A stretch of 64,000 nucleotides of DNA from Dichetophora obliterata (Eukaryota; Arthropoda; Insecta; Diptera; Sciomyzidae). A model generated the notes under the pieces. It was not told where the DNA came from. It did no database searches and saw only the letters and a list, made by a program, of their open reading frames with translations. The DNA is taken from assembly GCA_963920525.1 (NCBI GenBank), contig OY986440.1, positions 1,488,001-1,552,000 on the forward strand. Direction: 5' to 3'. The position numbers and the translations under genes are program-made. This document shows positions 1 through 8,293 of the stretch, piece by piece; position 1 is the stretch's first letter; each line of letters starts with the position of its first letter.

Positions 1-376
1 AAAATTCTGACTTCAGATTCGAAATCAGCGACCCCTAAACACTAATAAATGACGTTTAAAATTCTTAAAAAGACATATTATTAGGTGGCAACCCTATTAT
101 TTCGAATCTTTATAATTTTGAAATTCTGACGACGGATTCGGATTCAGTGACCCATATTTTGCATATGATTTTTTTTTGCCTTCCCCGAATTCTCAAAACT
201 ACAGAAAAATAAGGTGGCAACCCTATCCACCATCTTGAATTTTAAAATTCTGACTTCAGATTCGAAATCAGCGACCCCTAAACACTAATAAATGACTACA
301 AACTACAAAAAATAAAGGTGGCAACCCTATCCACCATCTTGAATTTTAAAATTCTGACCTTAGATTCGAAATCAGC
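1..376 (+). repeat. Unit U0, partial (3' part only)
   Basis: This is the tail of a unit whose K lies before the window: the end of a beta, one alpha-beta with tag GCATATG-T9 TAAGG, then gamma (255-358, or 254-357 with the boundary used elsewhere) and delta. The tag matches the last beta of U32, which supports the block C duplication extending left of the window. Confidence 0.95.
341..354. repeat. 14-bp perfect palindrome at module junctions
   Basis: GAATTTTAAAATTC equals its reverse complement. One copy ends every beta and every gamma, so there are two to four per unit. The first complete copies are at 237-250 and 341-354. In U40 one copy (33907-33920) is broken by C-to-T at 33920. It lies inside the block of identity shared by all beta and gamma ends, where exchange between modules must occur. 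Confidence 0.88.
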
Positions 377-379
377 GAT

Positions 380-391
380 AAAATTAATTTT
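380..391. repeat. 12-bp perfect palindrome in K
   Basis: AAAATTAATTTT equals its own reverse complement and lies at +3 to +14 of each unit, at the delta/K border. The base after it is the G of the variable GTCC/GACC position. A private G-to-T change at 32229 in U39 falls immediately after it. A DNA-binding or AT-bend role is possible but not shown. Confidence 0.85.
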
Positions 392-456
392 GTCCTTGAA
401 AAAACACCCCAGATTAAACCGGATATTTTTTCCATAGCGACTCTCACAAAAGCCAC

Positions 457-467
457 ATGGCGGCCAT
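457..467. repeat. ATGGC-G-GCCAT dyad in K
   Basis: Five-base perfect arms ATGGC and GCCAT flank a central G. The GCGGCCAT part (460-467) recurs at 502-509, 42 bp downstream, as GCGGCCATTATA. GCCAT/ATGGC is the core recognised by the YY1/Pho zinc-finger family in animals; a link here is only a suggestion from the short motif. Confidence 0.6.
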
Positions 468-514
468 CATTAAAAAATTGTCAACTCTGCGCCTCTCCTA
501 AGCGGCCATTATAC

Positions 515-542
515 TTTTGTGGAAGGAGGAGGAGCCACAAAA
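515..542. repeat. 8-bp hairpin with GGA-rich loop in K
   Basis: TTTTGTGG (515-522) pairs perfectly with CCACAAAA (535-542) around the 12-nt loop AAGGAGGAGGAG. The last two G of the left arm plus the loop give four GG runs separated by 2, 1 and 1 bases (521-532), a possible two-tetrad quadruplex that would compete with the stem. It occurs at +138 to +165 in every unit read; only U11 changes it, by adding one G to the loop. Confidence 0.75.
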
Positions 543-548
543 ACAGCC

Positions 549-587
549 AGTGTTGTGCAAAAGTTTATGAGAAGTATAAGTGTTGTG
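549..587 (+). repeat. Direct repeat AGTGTTGTG, 30-bp spacing
   Basis: AGTGTTGTG occurs at 549-557 and 579-587, each followed by C or T and then AA, exactly 30 bp apart. It may be a remnant of an older short tandem repeat or a paired binding site about three helical turns apart. It is present in every K. Confidence 0.7.
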
Positions 588-680
588 TAAATTTGAAACC
601 AGTTTCAATGCCTTCCTACACTCATTACCAATTCCTAGAGAACCCTATGATTTTGAAATTTTATAATTTTGAAATTCTGA

Positions 681-805
681 CGACGGATTCGGATTCAGTG
701 ACCCATATTTTGCGTATGATTTTTTTTTTGCCTTCCCCGAATTCTCAAAACTACAGAAAAAGAAGGTGGCAACCCTATCCACCATCTTGAATTTTAAAAT
801 TCTGA
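681..805 (+). repeat. Module beta, first copy (reference, U1)
   Basis: A 125-bp monomer from CGACGGATTCGGATTCAG to the palindrome GAATTTTAAAATTC plus TGA. It contains a short doubled GGATTC, a 7-base variable tag after CATATTTT, a T tract of 8-11, and GGTGGCAACCCTATCCACC. GGTGG (765-769) and CCACC (779-783) are inverted repeats with a 9-base loop. The first beta of a unit usually carries GCGTATG or GTGTATG with T10. Confidence 0.9.
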
Positions 806-924
806 CTTCAGATTCGAAATCAGCGACCCCTAAACACTAATAAATGACGTTTAAAATTCTTAAAAAGACATATTATTAGGTGGCAACCCTATTATTTCGA
901 ATCTTTATAATTTTGAAATTCTGA
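806..924 (+). repeat. Module alpha (reference, U1)
   Basis: A 119-bp monomer starting CTTCAGATTCGAAATCAG and ending TTATAATTTTGAAATTCTGA. It carries an 11-bp perfect inverted repeat: AGATTCGAAAT at 810-820 and ATTTCGAATCT at 894-904, with a 73-base spacer. It also contains GGTGGCAACCCTATTATT. Alpha always precedes a beta; together they form the 243-bp step of the length ladder. Confidence 0.9.
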
Positions 925-1048
925 CGACGGATTCGGATTCAGTGACCCATATTTTGTGTATGATTTTTTTTTGCCTTCCCCGAATTCTCAAAACTACAGA
1001 AAAAGAAGGTGGCAACCCTATCCACCATCTTGAATTTTAAAATTCTGA
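925..1048 (+). repeat. Module beta, second copy (U1)
   Basis: 124 bp, tag GTGTATG with T9. It differs from the first beta of the unit at the tag and by one T, a position-specific difference that recurs in most units. Confidence 0.9.
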
Positions 1049-1167
1049 CATCAGATTCGAAATCAGCGACCCCTAAACACTAATAAATGACGTTTAAAAT
1101 TCTTAAAAAGACATATTATTAGGTGGCAACCCTATTATTTCGAATCTTTATAATTTTGAAATTCTGA
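1049..1167 (+). repeat. Module alpha, second copy (U1)
   Basis: 119 bp. It is identical to the first alpha by eye except for the private T-to-A at 1050. The presence of this second alpha-beta pair defines the n=2 class. Confidence 0.9.
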
Positions 1168-1291
1168 CGACGGATTCGGATTCAGTGACCCATATTTTGT
1201 GCATGATTTTTTTTTGCCTTCCCCGAATTCTCAAAACTACAGAAAAAGAAGGTGGCAACCCTATTCACCATCTTGAATTTTAAAATTCTGA
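1168..1291 (+). repeat. Module beta, third copy (U1)
   Basis: 124 bp, tag GTGCATG with T9, and CTATTCACC in place of CTATCCACC, which weakens the GGTGG/CCACC stem. The CTATTCACC allele occurs only in the last beta of n=2 units. Confidence 0.9.
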
Positions 1292-1395
1292 CTTCAGATT
1301 CGAAATCAGCGACCCCTAAACACTAATAAATGACTACAAACTACAAAAAATAAAGGTGGCAACCCTATCCACCATCTTGAATTTTAAAATTCTGA
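1292..1395 (+). repeat. Module gamma (reference, U1)
   Basis: 104 bp. The first 43 bp match the start of alpha (CTTCAGATTCGAAATCAG through TAATAAATGAC). The remainder resembles the end of beta (ACTACAAAAAATAAAGGTGG against ACTACAGAAAAAGAAGGTGG, then identical to the palindrome). It therefore reads as an alpha-head/beta-tail recombinant that lost about 139 bp of the dimer. It is missing from U2, U8, U34 and U41. Confidence 0.88.
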
Positions 1396-1414
1396 CCTTA
1401 GATTCGAAATCAGC
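1396..1414 (+). repeat. Module delta (reference, U1)
   Basis: CCTTAGATTCGAAATCAGC, a 19-bp truncated start of alpha that abuts K. With the last 40 bp of K it frames K as an insertion or replacement within an alpha copy. Confidence 0.8.
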
Positions 1415-2105
1415 GATAAAATTAATTTTGTCCTTGAAAAAACACCCCAGATTAAACCGGATATTTTTTCCATAGCGACTCTCACAAAAGCCACATGGCG
1501 GCCATCATTAAAAAATTGTCAACTCTGCGCCTCTCCTAAGCGGCCATTATACTTTTGTGGAAGGAGGAGGAGCCACAAAAACAGCCAGTGTTGTGCAAAA
1601 GTTTATGAGAAGTATAAGTGTTGTGTAAATTTGAAACCAGTTTCAATGCCTTCCTACACTCATTACCAATTCCTAGAGAACCCTATGATTTTGAAATTTT
1701 ATAATTTTGAAATTCTGACGACGGATTCGGATTCAGTGACCCATATTTTGCGTATGATTTTTTTTTTGCCTTCCCCGAATTCTCAAAACTACAGAAAAAG
1801 AAGGTGGCAACCCTATCCACCATCTTGAATTTTAAAATTCTGACTTCAGATTCGAAATCAGCGACCCCTAAACACTAATAAATGACGTTTAAAATTCTTA
1901 AAAAGACATATTATTAGGTGGCAACCCTATTATTTCGAATCTTTATAATTTTGAAATTCTGACGACGGATTCGGATTCAGTGACCCATATTTTGTGTATG
2001 ATTTTTTTTTGCCTTCCCCGAATTCTCAAAACTACAGAAAAATAAGGTGGCAACCCTATCCACCATCTTGAATTTTAAAATTCTGACCTTAGATTCGAAA
2101 TCAGC
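1415..2105 (+). repeat. Unit U2, gamma-less, 691 bp
   Basis: K-beta-alpha-beta-delta with gamma missing. Core GTCC/CTCTCAC. Betas GCGTATG-T10, GTGTATG-T9 TAAGG. The deletion joins the beta end directly to CCTTAGATTCG. Counterpart in block C: U34. Confidence 0.95.
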
Positions 2106-2900
2106 GATAAAATTAATTTTGACCTTGAAAAAACACCCCAGATTAAACCGGATATTTTTTCCATAGCGACTCTTACAAAAGCCACATGGCGGCCATCATT
2201 AAAAAATTGTCAACTCTGCGCCTCTCCTAAGCGGCCATTATACTTTTGTGGAAGGAGGAGGAGCCACAAAAACAGCCAGTGTTGTGCAAAAGTTTATGAG
2301 AAGTATAAGTGTTGTGTAAATTTGAAACCAGTTTCAATGCCTTCCTACACTCATTACCAATTCCTAGAGAACCCTATGATTTTGAAATTTTATAATTTTG
2401 AAATTCTGACGACGGATTCGGATTCAGTGACCCATATTTTGCGTATGATTTTTTTTTTGCCTTCCCCGAATTCTCAAAACTACAGAAAAAGAAGGTGGCA
2501 ACCCTATCCACCATCTTGAATTTTAAAATTCTGACTTCAGATTCGAAATCAGCGACCCCTAAACACTAATAAATGACGTTTAAAATTCTTAAAAAGACAT
2601 ATTATTAGGTGGCAACCCTATTATTTCGAATCTTTATAATTTTGAAATTCTGACGACGGATTCGGATTCAGTGACCCATATTTTGCATATGATTTTTTTT
2701 TGCCTTCCCCGAATTCTCAAAACTACAGAAAAATAAGGTGGCAACCCTATCCACCATCTTGAATTTTAAAATTCTGACTTCAGATTCGAAATCAGCGACC
2801 CCTAAACACTAATAAATGACTACAAACTACAAAAAATAAAGGTGGCAACCCTATCCACCATCTTGAATTTTAAAATTCTGACCTTAGATTCGAAATCAGC
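2106..2900 (+). repeat. Unit U3, n=1, 795 bp
   Basis: Core GACC/CTCTTAC. Betas GCGTATG-T10, GCATATG-T9 TAAGG. Counterpart U35 differs in the first tag. Confidence 0.95.
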
Positions 2901-3939
2901 GATAAAATTAATTTTGTCCTTGAAAAAACACCCCAGATTAAACCGGATATTTTTTCCATAGCGACTCTCACAAAAGCCACATGGCGGCCATCATTAAAAA
3001 ATTGTCAACTCTGCGCCTCTCCTAAGCGGCCATTATACTTTTGTGGAAGGAGGAGGAGCCACAAAAACAGCCAGTGTTGTGCAAAAGTTTATGAGAAGTA
3101 TAAGTGTTGTGTAAATTTGAAACCAGTTTCAATGCCTTCCTACACTCATTACCAATTCCTAGAGAACCCTATGATTTTGAAATTTTATAATTTTGAAATT
3201 CTGACGACGGATTCGGATTCAGTGACCCATATTTTGCGTATGATTTTTTTTTTGCCTTCCCCGAATTCTCAAAACTACAGAAAAAGAAGGTGGCAACCCT
3301 ATCCACCATCTTGAATTTTAAAATTCTGACTTCAGATTCGAGATCAGCGACCCCTAAACACTAATAAATGACGTTTAAAATTCTTAAAAAGACATATTAT
3401 TAGGTGGCAACCCTATTATTTCGAATCTTTATAATTTTGAAATTCTGACAACGGATTCGGATTCAGTGACCCATATTTTGTGTATGATTTTTTTTTGCCT
3501 TCCCCGAATTCTCAAAACTACAGAAAAAGAAGGTGGCAACCCTATCCACCATCTTGAATTTTAAAATTCTGACTTCAGATTCGAAATCAGCGACCCCTAA
3601 ACACTAATAAATGACGTTTAAAATTCTTAAAAAGACATATTATTAGGTGGCAACCCTATTATTTCGAATCTTTATAATTTTGAAATTCTGACGACGGATT
3701 CGGATTCAGTGACCCATATTTTGCATATGATTTTTTTTTTGCCTTCCCCGAATTCTCAAAACTACAGAAAAAGAAGGTGGCAACCCTATCCACCATCTTG
3801 AATTTTAAAATTCTGACTTCAGATTCGAAATCAGCGACCCCTAAACACTAATAAATGACTACAAACTACAAAAAATAAAGGTGGCAACCCTATCCACCAT
3901 CTTGAATTTTAAAATTCTGACCTTAGATTCGAAATCAGC
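2901..3939 (+). repeat. Unit U4, n=2, 1039 bp
   Basis: Core GTCC/CTCTCAC. Betas GCGTATG-T10, GTGTATG-T9 with GACAACGG at its start, GCATATG-T10. A private A-to-G at 3342 (TTCGAGATC) breaks the left arm of the first alpha inverted repeat. Counterpart U37. Confidence 0.95.
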
Positions 3940-4733
3940 GATAAAATTAATTTTGTCCTTGAAAAAACACCCCAGATTAAACCGGATATTTTTTCCATAG
4001 CGACTCTCACAAAAGCCACATGGCGGCCATCATTAAAAAATTGTCAACTCTGCGCCTCTCCTAAGCGGCCATTATACTTTTGTGGAAGGAGGAGGAGCCA
4101 CAAAAACAGCCAGTGTTGTGCAAAAGTTTATGAGAAGTATAAGTGTTGTGTAAATTTGAAACCAGTTTCAATGCCTTCCTACACTCATTACCAATTCCTA
4201 GAGAACCCTATGATTTTGAAATTTTATAATTTTGAAATTCTGACGACGGATTCGGATTCAGTGACCCATATTTTGCGTATGATTTTTTTTTTGCCTTCCC
4301 CGAATTCTCAAAACTACAGAAAAAGAAGGTGGCAACCCTATCCACCATCTTGAATTTTAAAATTCTGACTTCAGATTCGAAATCAGCGACCCCTAAACAC
4401 TAATAAATGACGTTTAAAATTCTTAAAAAGACATATTATTAGGTGGCAACCCTATTATTTCGAATCTTTATAATTTTGAAATTCTGACGACGGATTCGGA
4501 TTCAGTGACCCATATTTTGTGTATGATTTTTTTTGCCTTCCCCGAATTCTCAAAACTACAGAAAAAGAAGGTGGCAACCCTATCCACCATCTTGAATTTT
4601 AAAATTCTGACTTCAGATTCGAAATCAGCGACCCCTAAACACTAATAAATGACTACAAACTACAAAAAATAAAGGTGGCAACCCTATCCACCATCTTGAA
4701 TTTTAAAATTCTGACCTTAGATTCGAAATCAGC
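3940..4733 (+). repeat. Unit U5, n=1, 794 bp
   Basis: Core GTCC/CTCTCAC. Betas GCGTATG-T10, GTGTATG-T8. The T8 tract accounts for the 794-bp length. Counterpart U38. Confidence 0.95.
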
Positions 4734-5771
4734 GATAAAATTAATTTTGACCTTGAAAAAACACCCCAGATTAAACCGGATATTTTTTCCATAGCGACTC
4801 TCACAAAAGCCACATGGCGGCCATCATTAAAAAATTGTCAACTCTGCGCCTCTCCTAAGCGGCCATTATACTTTTGTGGAAGGAGGAGGAGCCACAAAAA
4901 CAGCCAGTGTTGTGCAAAAGTTTATGAGAAGTATAAGTGTTGTGTAAATTTGAAACCAGTTTCAATGCCTTCCTACACTCATTACCAATTCCTAGAGAAC
5001 CCTATGATTTTGAAATTTTATAATTTTGAAATTCTGACGACGGATTCGGATTCAGTGACCCATATTTTGTGTATGATTTTTTTTTTGCCTTCCCCGAATT
5101 CTCAAAACTACAGAAAAAGAAGGTGGCAACCCTATCCACCATCTTGAATTTTAAAATTCTGACTTCAGATTCGAAATCAGCGACCCCTAAACACTAATAA
5201 ATGACGTTTAAAATTCTTAAAAAGACATATTATTAGGTGGCAACCCTATTATTTCGAATCTTTATAATTTTGAAATTCTGACAACGGATTCGGATTCAGT
5301 GACCCATATTTTGTGTATGATTTTTTTTTGCCTTCCCCGAATTCTCAAAACTACAGAAAAAGAAGGTGGCAACCCTATCCACCATCTTGAATTTTAAAAT
5401 TCTGACTTCAGATTCGAAATCAGCGACCCCTAAACACTAATAAATGACGTTTAAAATTCTTAAAAAGACATATTATTAGGTGGCAACCCTATTATTTCGA
5501 ATCTTTATAATTTTGAAATTCTGACGACGGATTCGGATTCAGTGACCCATATTTTGTGTATGATTTTTTTTTGCCTTCCCCGAATTCTCAAAACTACAGA
5601 AAAATAAGGTGGCAACCCTATCCACCATCTTGAATTTTAAAATTCTGACTTCAGATTCGAAATCAGCGACCCCTAAACACTAATAAATGACTACAAACTA
5701 CAAAAAATAAAGGTGGCAACCCTATCCACCATCTTGAATTTTAAAATTCTGACCTTAGATTCGAAATCAGC
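4734..5771 (+). repeat. Unit U6, n=2, 1038 bp
   Basis: Core GACC/CTCTCAC. Betas GTGTATG-T10, GTGTATG-T9 with GACAACGG, GTGTATG-T9 TAAGG. Counterpart U39 has the same beta series. Confidence 0.95.
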
Positions 5772-6809
5772 GATAAAATTAATTTTGTCCTTGAAAAAAC
5801 ACCCCAGATTAAACCGGATATTTTTTCCATAGCGACTCTCACAAAAGCCACATGGCGGCCATCATTAAAAAATTGTCAACTCTGCGCCTCTCCTAAGCGG
5901 CCATTATACTTTTGTGGAAGGAGGAGGAGCCACAAAAACAGCCAGTGTTGTGCAAAAGTTTATGAGAAGTATAAGTGTTGTGTAAATTTGAAACCAGTTT
6001 CAATGCCTTCCTACACTCATTACCAATTCCTAGAGAACCCTATGATTTTGAAATTTTATAATTTTGAAATTCTGACGACGGATTCGGATTCAGTGACCCA
6101 TATTTTGCGTATGATTTTTTTTTTGCCTTCCCCGAATTCTCAAAACTACAGAAAAAGAAGGTGGCAACCCTATCCACCATCTTGAATTTTAAAATTCTGA
6201 CTTCAGATTCGAAATCAGCGACCCCTAAACACTAATAAATGACGTTTAAAATTCTTAAAAAGACATATTATTAGGTGGCAACCCTATTATTTCGAATCTT
6301 TATAATTTTGAAATTCTGACGACGGATTCGGATTCAGTGACCCATATTTTGTGTATGATTTTTTTTTGCCTTCCCCGAATTCTCAAAACTACAGAAAAAG
6401 AAGGTGGCAACCCTATCCACCATCTTGAATTTTAAAATTCTGACTTCAGATTCGAAATCAGCGACCCCTAAACACTAATAAATGACGTTTAAAATTCTTA
6501 AAAAGACATATTATTAGGTGGCAACCCTATTATTTCGAATCTTTATAATTTTGAAATTCTGACGACGGATTCGGATTCAGTGACCCATATTTTGTGCATG
6601 ATTTTTTTTTGCCTTCCCCGAATTCTCAAAACTACAGAAAAAGAAGGTGGCAACCCTATTCACCATCTTGAATTTTAAAATTCTGACTTCAGATTCGAAA
6701 TCAGCGACCCCTAAACACTAATAAATGACTACAAACTACAAAAAATAAAGGTGGCAACCCTATCCACCATCTTGAATTTTAAAATTCTGACCTTAGATTC
6801 GAAATCAGC
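5772..6809 (+). repeat. Unit U7, n=2, 1038 bp
   Basis: Core GTCC/CTCTCAC. Betas GCGTATG-T10, GTGTATG-T9, GTGCATG-T9 with CTATTCACC. Counterpart U40. Confidence 0.95.
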
Positions 6810-7499
6810 GATAAAATTAATTTTGTCCTTGAAAAAACACCCCAGATTAAACCGGATATTTTTTCCATAGCGACTCTCACAAAAGCCACATGGCGGCCAT
6901 CATTAAAAAATTGTCAACTCTGCGCCTCTCCTAAGCGGCCATTATACTTTTGTGGAAGGAGGAGGAGCCACAAAAACAGCCAGTGTTGTGCAAAAGTTTA
7001 TGAGAAGTATAAGTGTTGTGTAAATTTGAAACCAGTTTCAATGCCTTCCTACACTCATTACCAATTCCTAGAGAACCCTATGATTTTGAAATTTTATAAT
7101 TTTGAAATTCTGACGACGGATTCGGATTCAGTGACCCATATTTTGTGTATGATTTTTTTTTTGCCTTCCCCGAATTCTCAAAACTACAGAAAAAGAAGGT
7201 GGCAACCCTATCCACCATCTTGAATTTTAAAATTCTGACTTCAGATTCGAAATCAGCGACCCCTAAACACTAATAAATGACGTTTAAAATTCTTAAAAAG
7301 ACATATTATTAGGTGGCAACCCTATTATTTCGAATCTTTATAATTTTGAAATTCTGACGACGGATTCGGATTCAGTGACCCATATTTTGTGTATGATTTT
7401 TTTTGCCTTCCCCGAATTCTCAAAACTACAGAAAAATAAGGTGGCAACCCTATCCACCATCTTGAATTTTAAAATTCTGACCTTAGATTCGAAATCAGC
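6810..7499 (+). repeat. Unit U8, gamma-less, 690 bp
   Basis: Core GTCC/CTCTCAC. Betas GTGTATG-T10, GTGTATG-T8 TAAGG, then directly delta. Counterpart U41 is the same but T9. Confidence 0.95.
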
Positions 7500-8293
7500 G
7501 ATAAAATTAATTTTGACCTTGAAAAAACACCCCAGATTAAACCGGATATTTTTCCATAGCGACTCTTACAAAAGCCACATGGCGGCCATCATTAAAAAAT
7601 TGTCAACTCTGCGCCTCTCCTAAGCGGCCATTATACTTTTGTGGAAGGAGGAGGAGCCACAAAAACAGCCAGTGTTGTGCAAAAGTTTATGAGAAGTATA
7701 AGTGTTGTGTAAATTTGAAACCAGTTTCAATGCCTTCCTACACTCATTACCAATTCCTAGAGAACCCTATGATTTTGAAATTTTATAATTTTGAAATTCT
7801 GACGACGGATTCGGATTCAGTGACCCATATTTTGCATATGATTTTTTTTTTGCCTTCCCCGAATTCTCAAAACTACAGAAAAAGAAGGTGGCAACCCTAT
7901 CCACCATCTTGAATTTTAAAATTCTGACTTCAGATTCGAAATCAGCGACCCCTAAACACTAATAAATGACGTTTAAAATTCTTAAAAAGACATATTATTA
8001 GGTGGCAACCCTATTATTTCGAATCTTTATAATTTTGAAATTCTGACGACGGATTCGGATTCAGTGACCCATATTTTGCATATGATTTTTTTTTGCCTTC
8101 CCCGAATTCTCAAAACTACAGAAAAATAAGGTGGCAACCCTATCCACCATCTTGAATTTTAAAATTCTGACTTCAGATTCGAAATCAGCGACCCCTAAAC
8201 ACTAATAAATGACTACAAACTACAAAAAATAAAGGTGGCAACCCTATCCACCATCTTGAATTTTAAAATTCTGACCTTAGATTCGAAATCAGC
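7500..8293 (+). repeat. Unit U9, n=1, 794 bp
   Basis: Core GACC/CTCTTAC with one T fewer in the T tract of GGATATTTTTCC, so all K offsets after it move by one. Betas GCATATG-T10, GCATATG-T9 TAAGG. Together with U8 (T8, gamma lost) the one-base loss leaves an 82-codon run open across 7375-7623, which is accidental. Counterpart U42. Confidence 0.95.

Larger units (their letters stand above)
377..680 (+). repeat. Module K, unit-specific core (reference copy in U1)
   Basis: K is present once per unit and is the only module not built visibly from the GGTGGCAACCCTAT monomers. Its last 40 bp (641-680, starting AACCCTATGATTTTG) align with the last 40 bp of alpha, and the delta just before it aligns with the start of alpha. 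The central 262 bp or so (379-640) are unique to K. K holds a 12-bp palindrome, an ATGGC/GCCAT dyad, a GGA-loop hairpin and a 30-bp-spaced direct repeat. It is the most conserved module in length: only U9 (one T fewer) and U11 (one G more) vary. I find no terminal inverted repeat or target duplication that would prove a transposon origin. Confidence 0.9.
377..1414 (+). repeat. Unit U1, n=2, 1038 bp
   Basis: Reference unit for the modules described separately. Core GTCC/CTCTCAC. Betas GCGTATG-T10, GTGTATG-T9, GTGCATG-T9; the last beta has CTATTCACC in place of CTATCCACC. A private T-to-A change lies at 1050 (GACATCAG). The beta series matches U7, U21, U30, U33 and U40. Confidence 0.96.
1..8293 (+). 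repeat. Block C copy 1 (U0 tail to U9)
   Basis: Class and tag series match 26687-35775: offset 26686 bp for U1-U3, then 27480 bp for U4-U8 because copy 2 holds one extra 794-bp unit (U36). Shared rare states include two gamma-less units in the same positions, the GACAACGG alleles and CTCTTAC cores. Confidence 0.9.

Noticed and set aside
377..640. Complete transposon or retroelement inside K
   Set aside because: There is no terminal inverted repeat, long terminal repeat, poly-A tail or target-site duplication, and no coding capacity. Only an ancient insertion is considered, as an inference.
593..790. A 65-codon open frame (with 67- and 82-codon forms) repeated in nearly every unit
   Set aside because: It starts at TTG, not ATG, runs from the end of K through beta and stops in the common palindrome region. 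Its length classes simply follow the T-tract length (T10, T9, T11), and TAAGG betas close it. There is no codon-level conservation distinct from the DNA, and no recognisable domain. It is a by-product of the repeat.
810..820. RNA polymerase III box B or tRNA-derived SINE (GATTCGAAATC)
   Set aside because: It differs from GGTTCGANNCC at key positions, and I see no box A at the proper distance and no tRNA fold.
806..830. CENP-B box (TTCG....A..CGGG) in GATTCGAAATCAGCGACC
   Set aside because: Only the TTCG and a CG at the right distance agree; the A and most of the CGGG do not. The match is too weak to claim.
836..845. Polyadenylation signals AATAAA in each alpha and gamma
   Set aside because: The hexamer is expected often in AT-rich sequence, and there is no gene or transcript structure to go with it.
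7375..7623. 82-codon open frame across U8 and U9
   Set aside because: It is made by T8, the missing gamma and the one-T loss in K of U9, all of which are repeat variants. The block C counterpart does not keep it.
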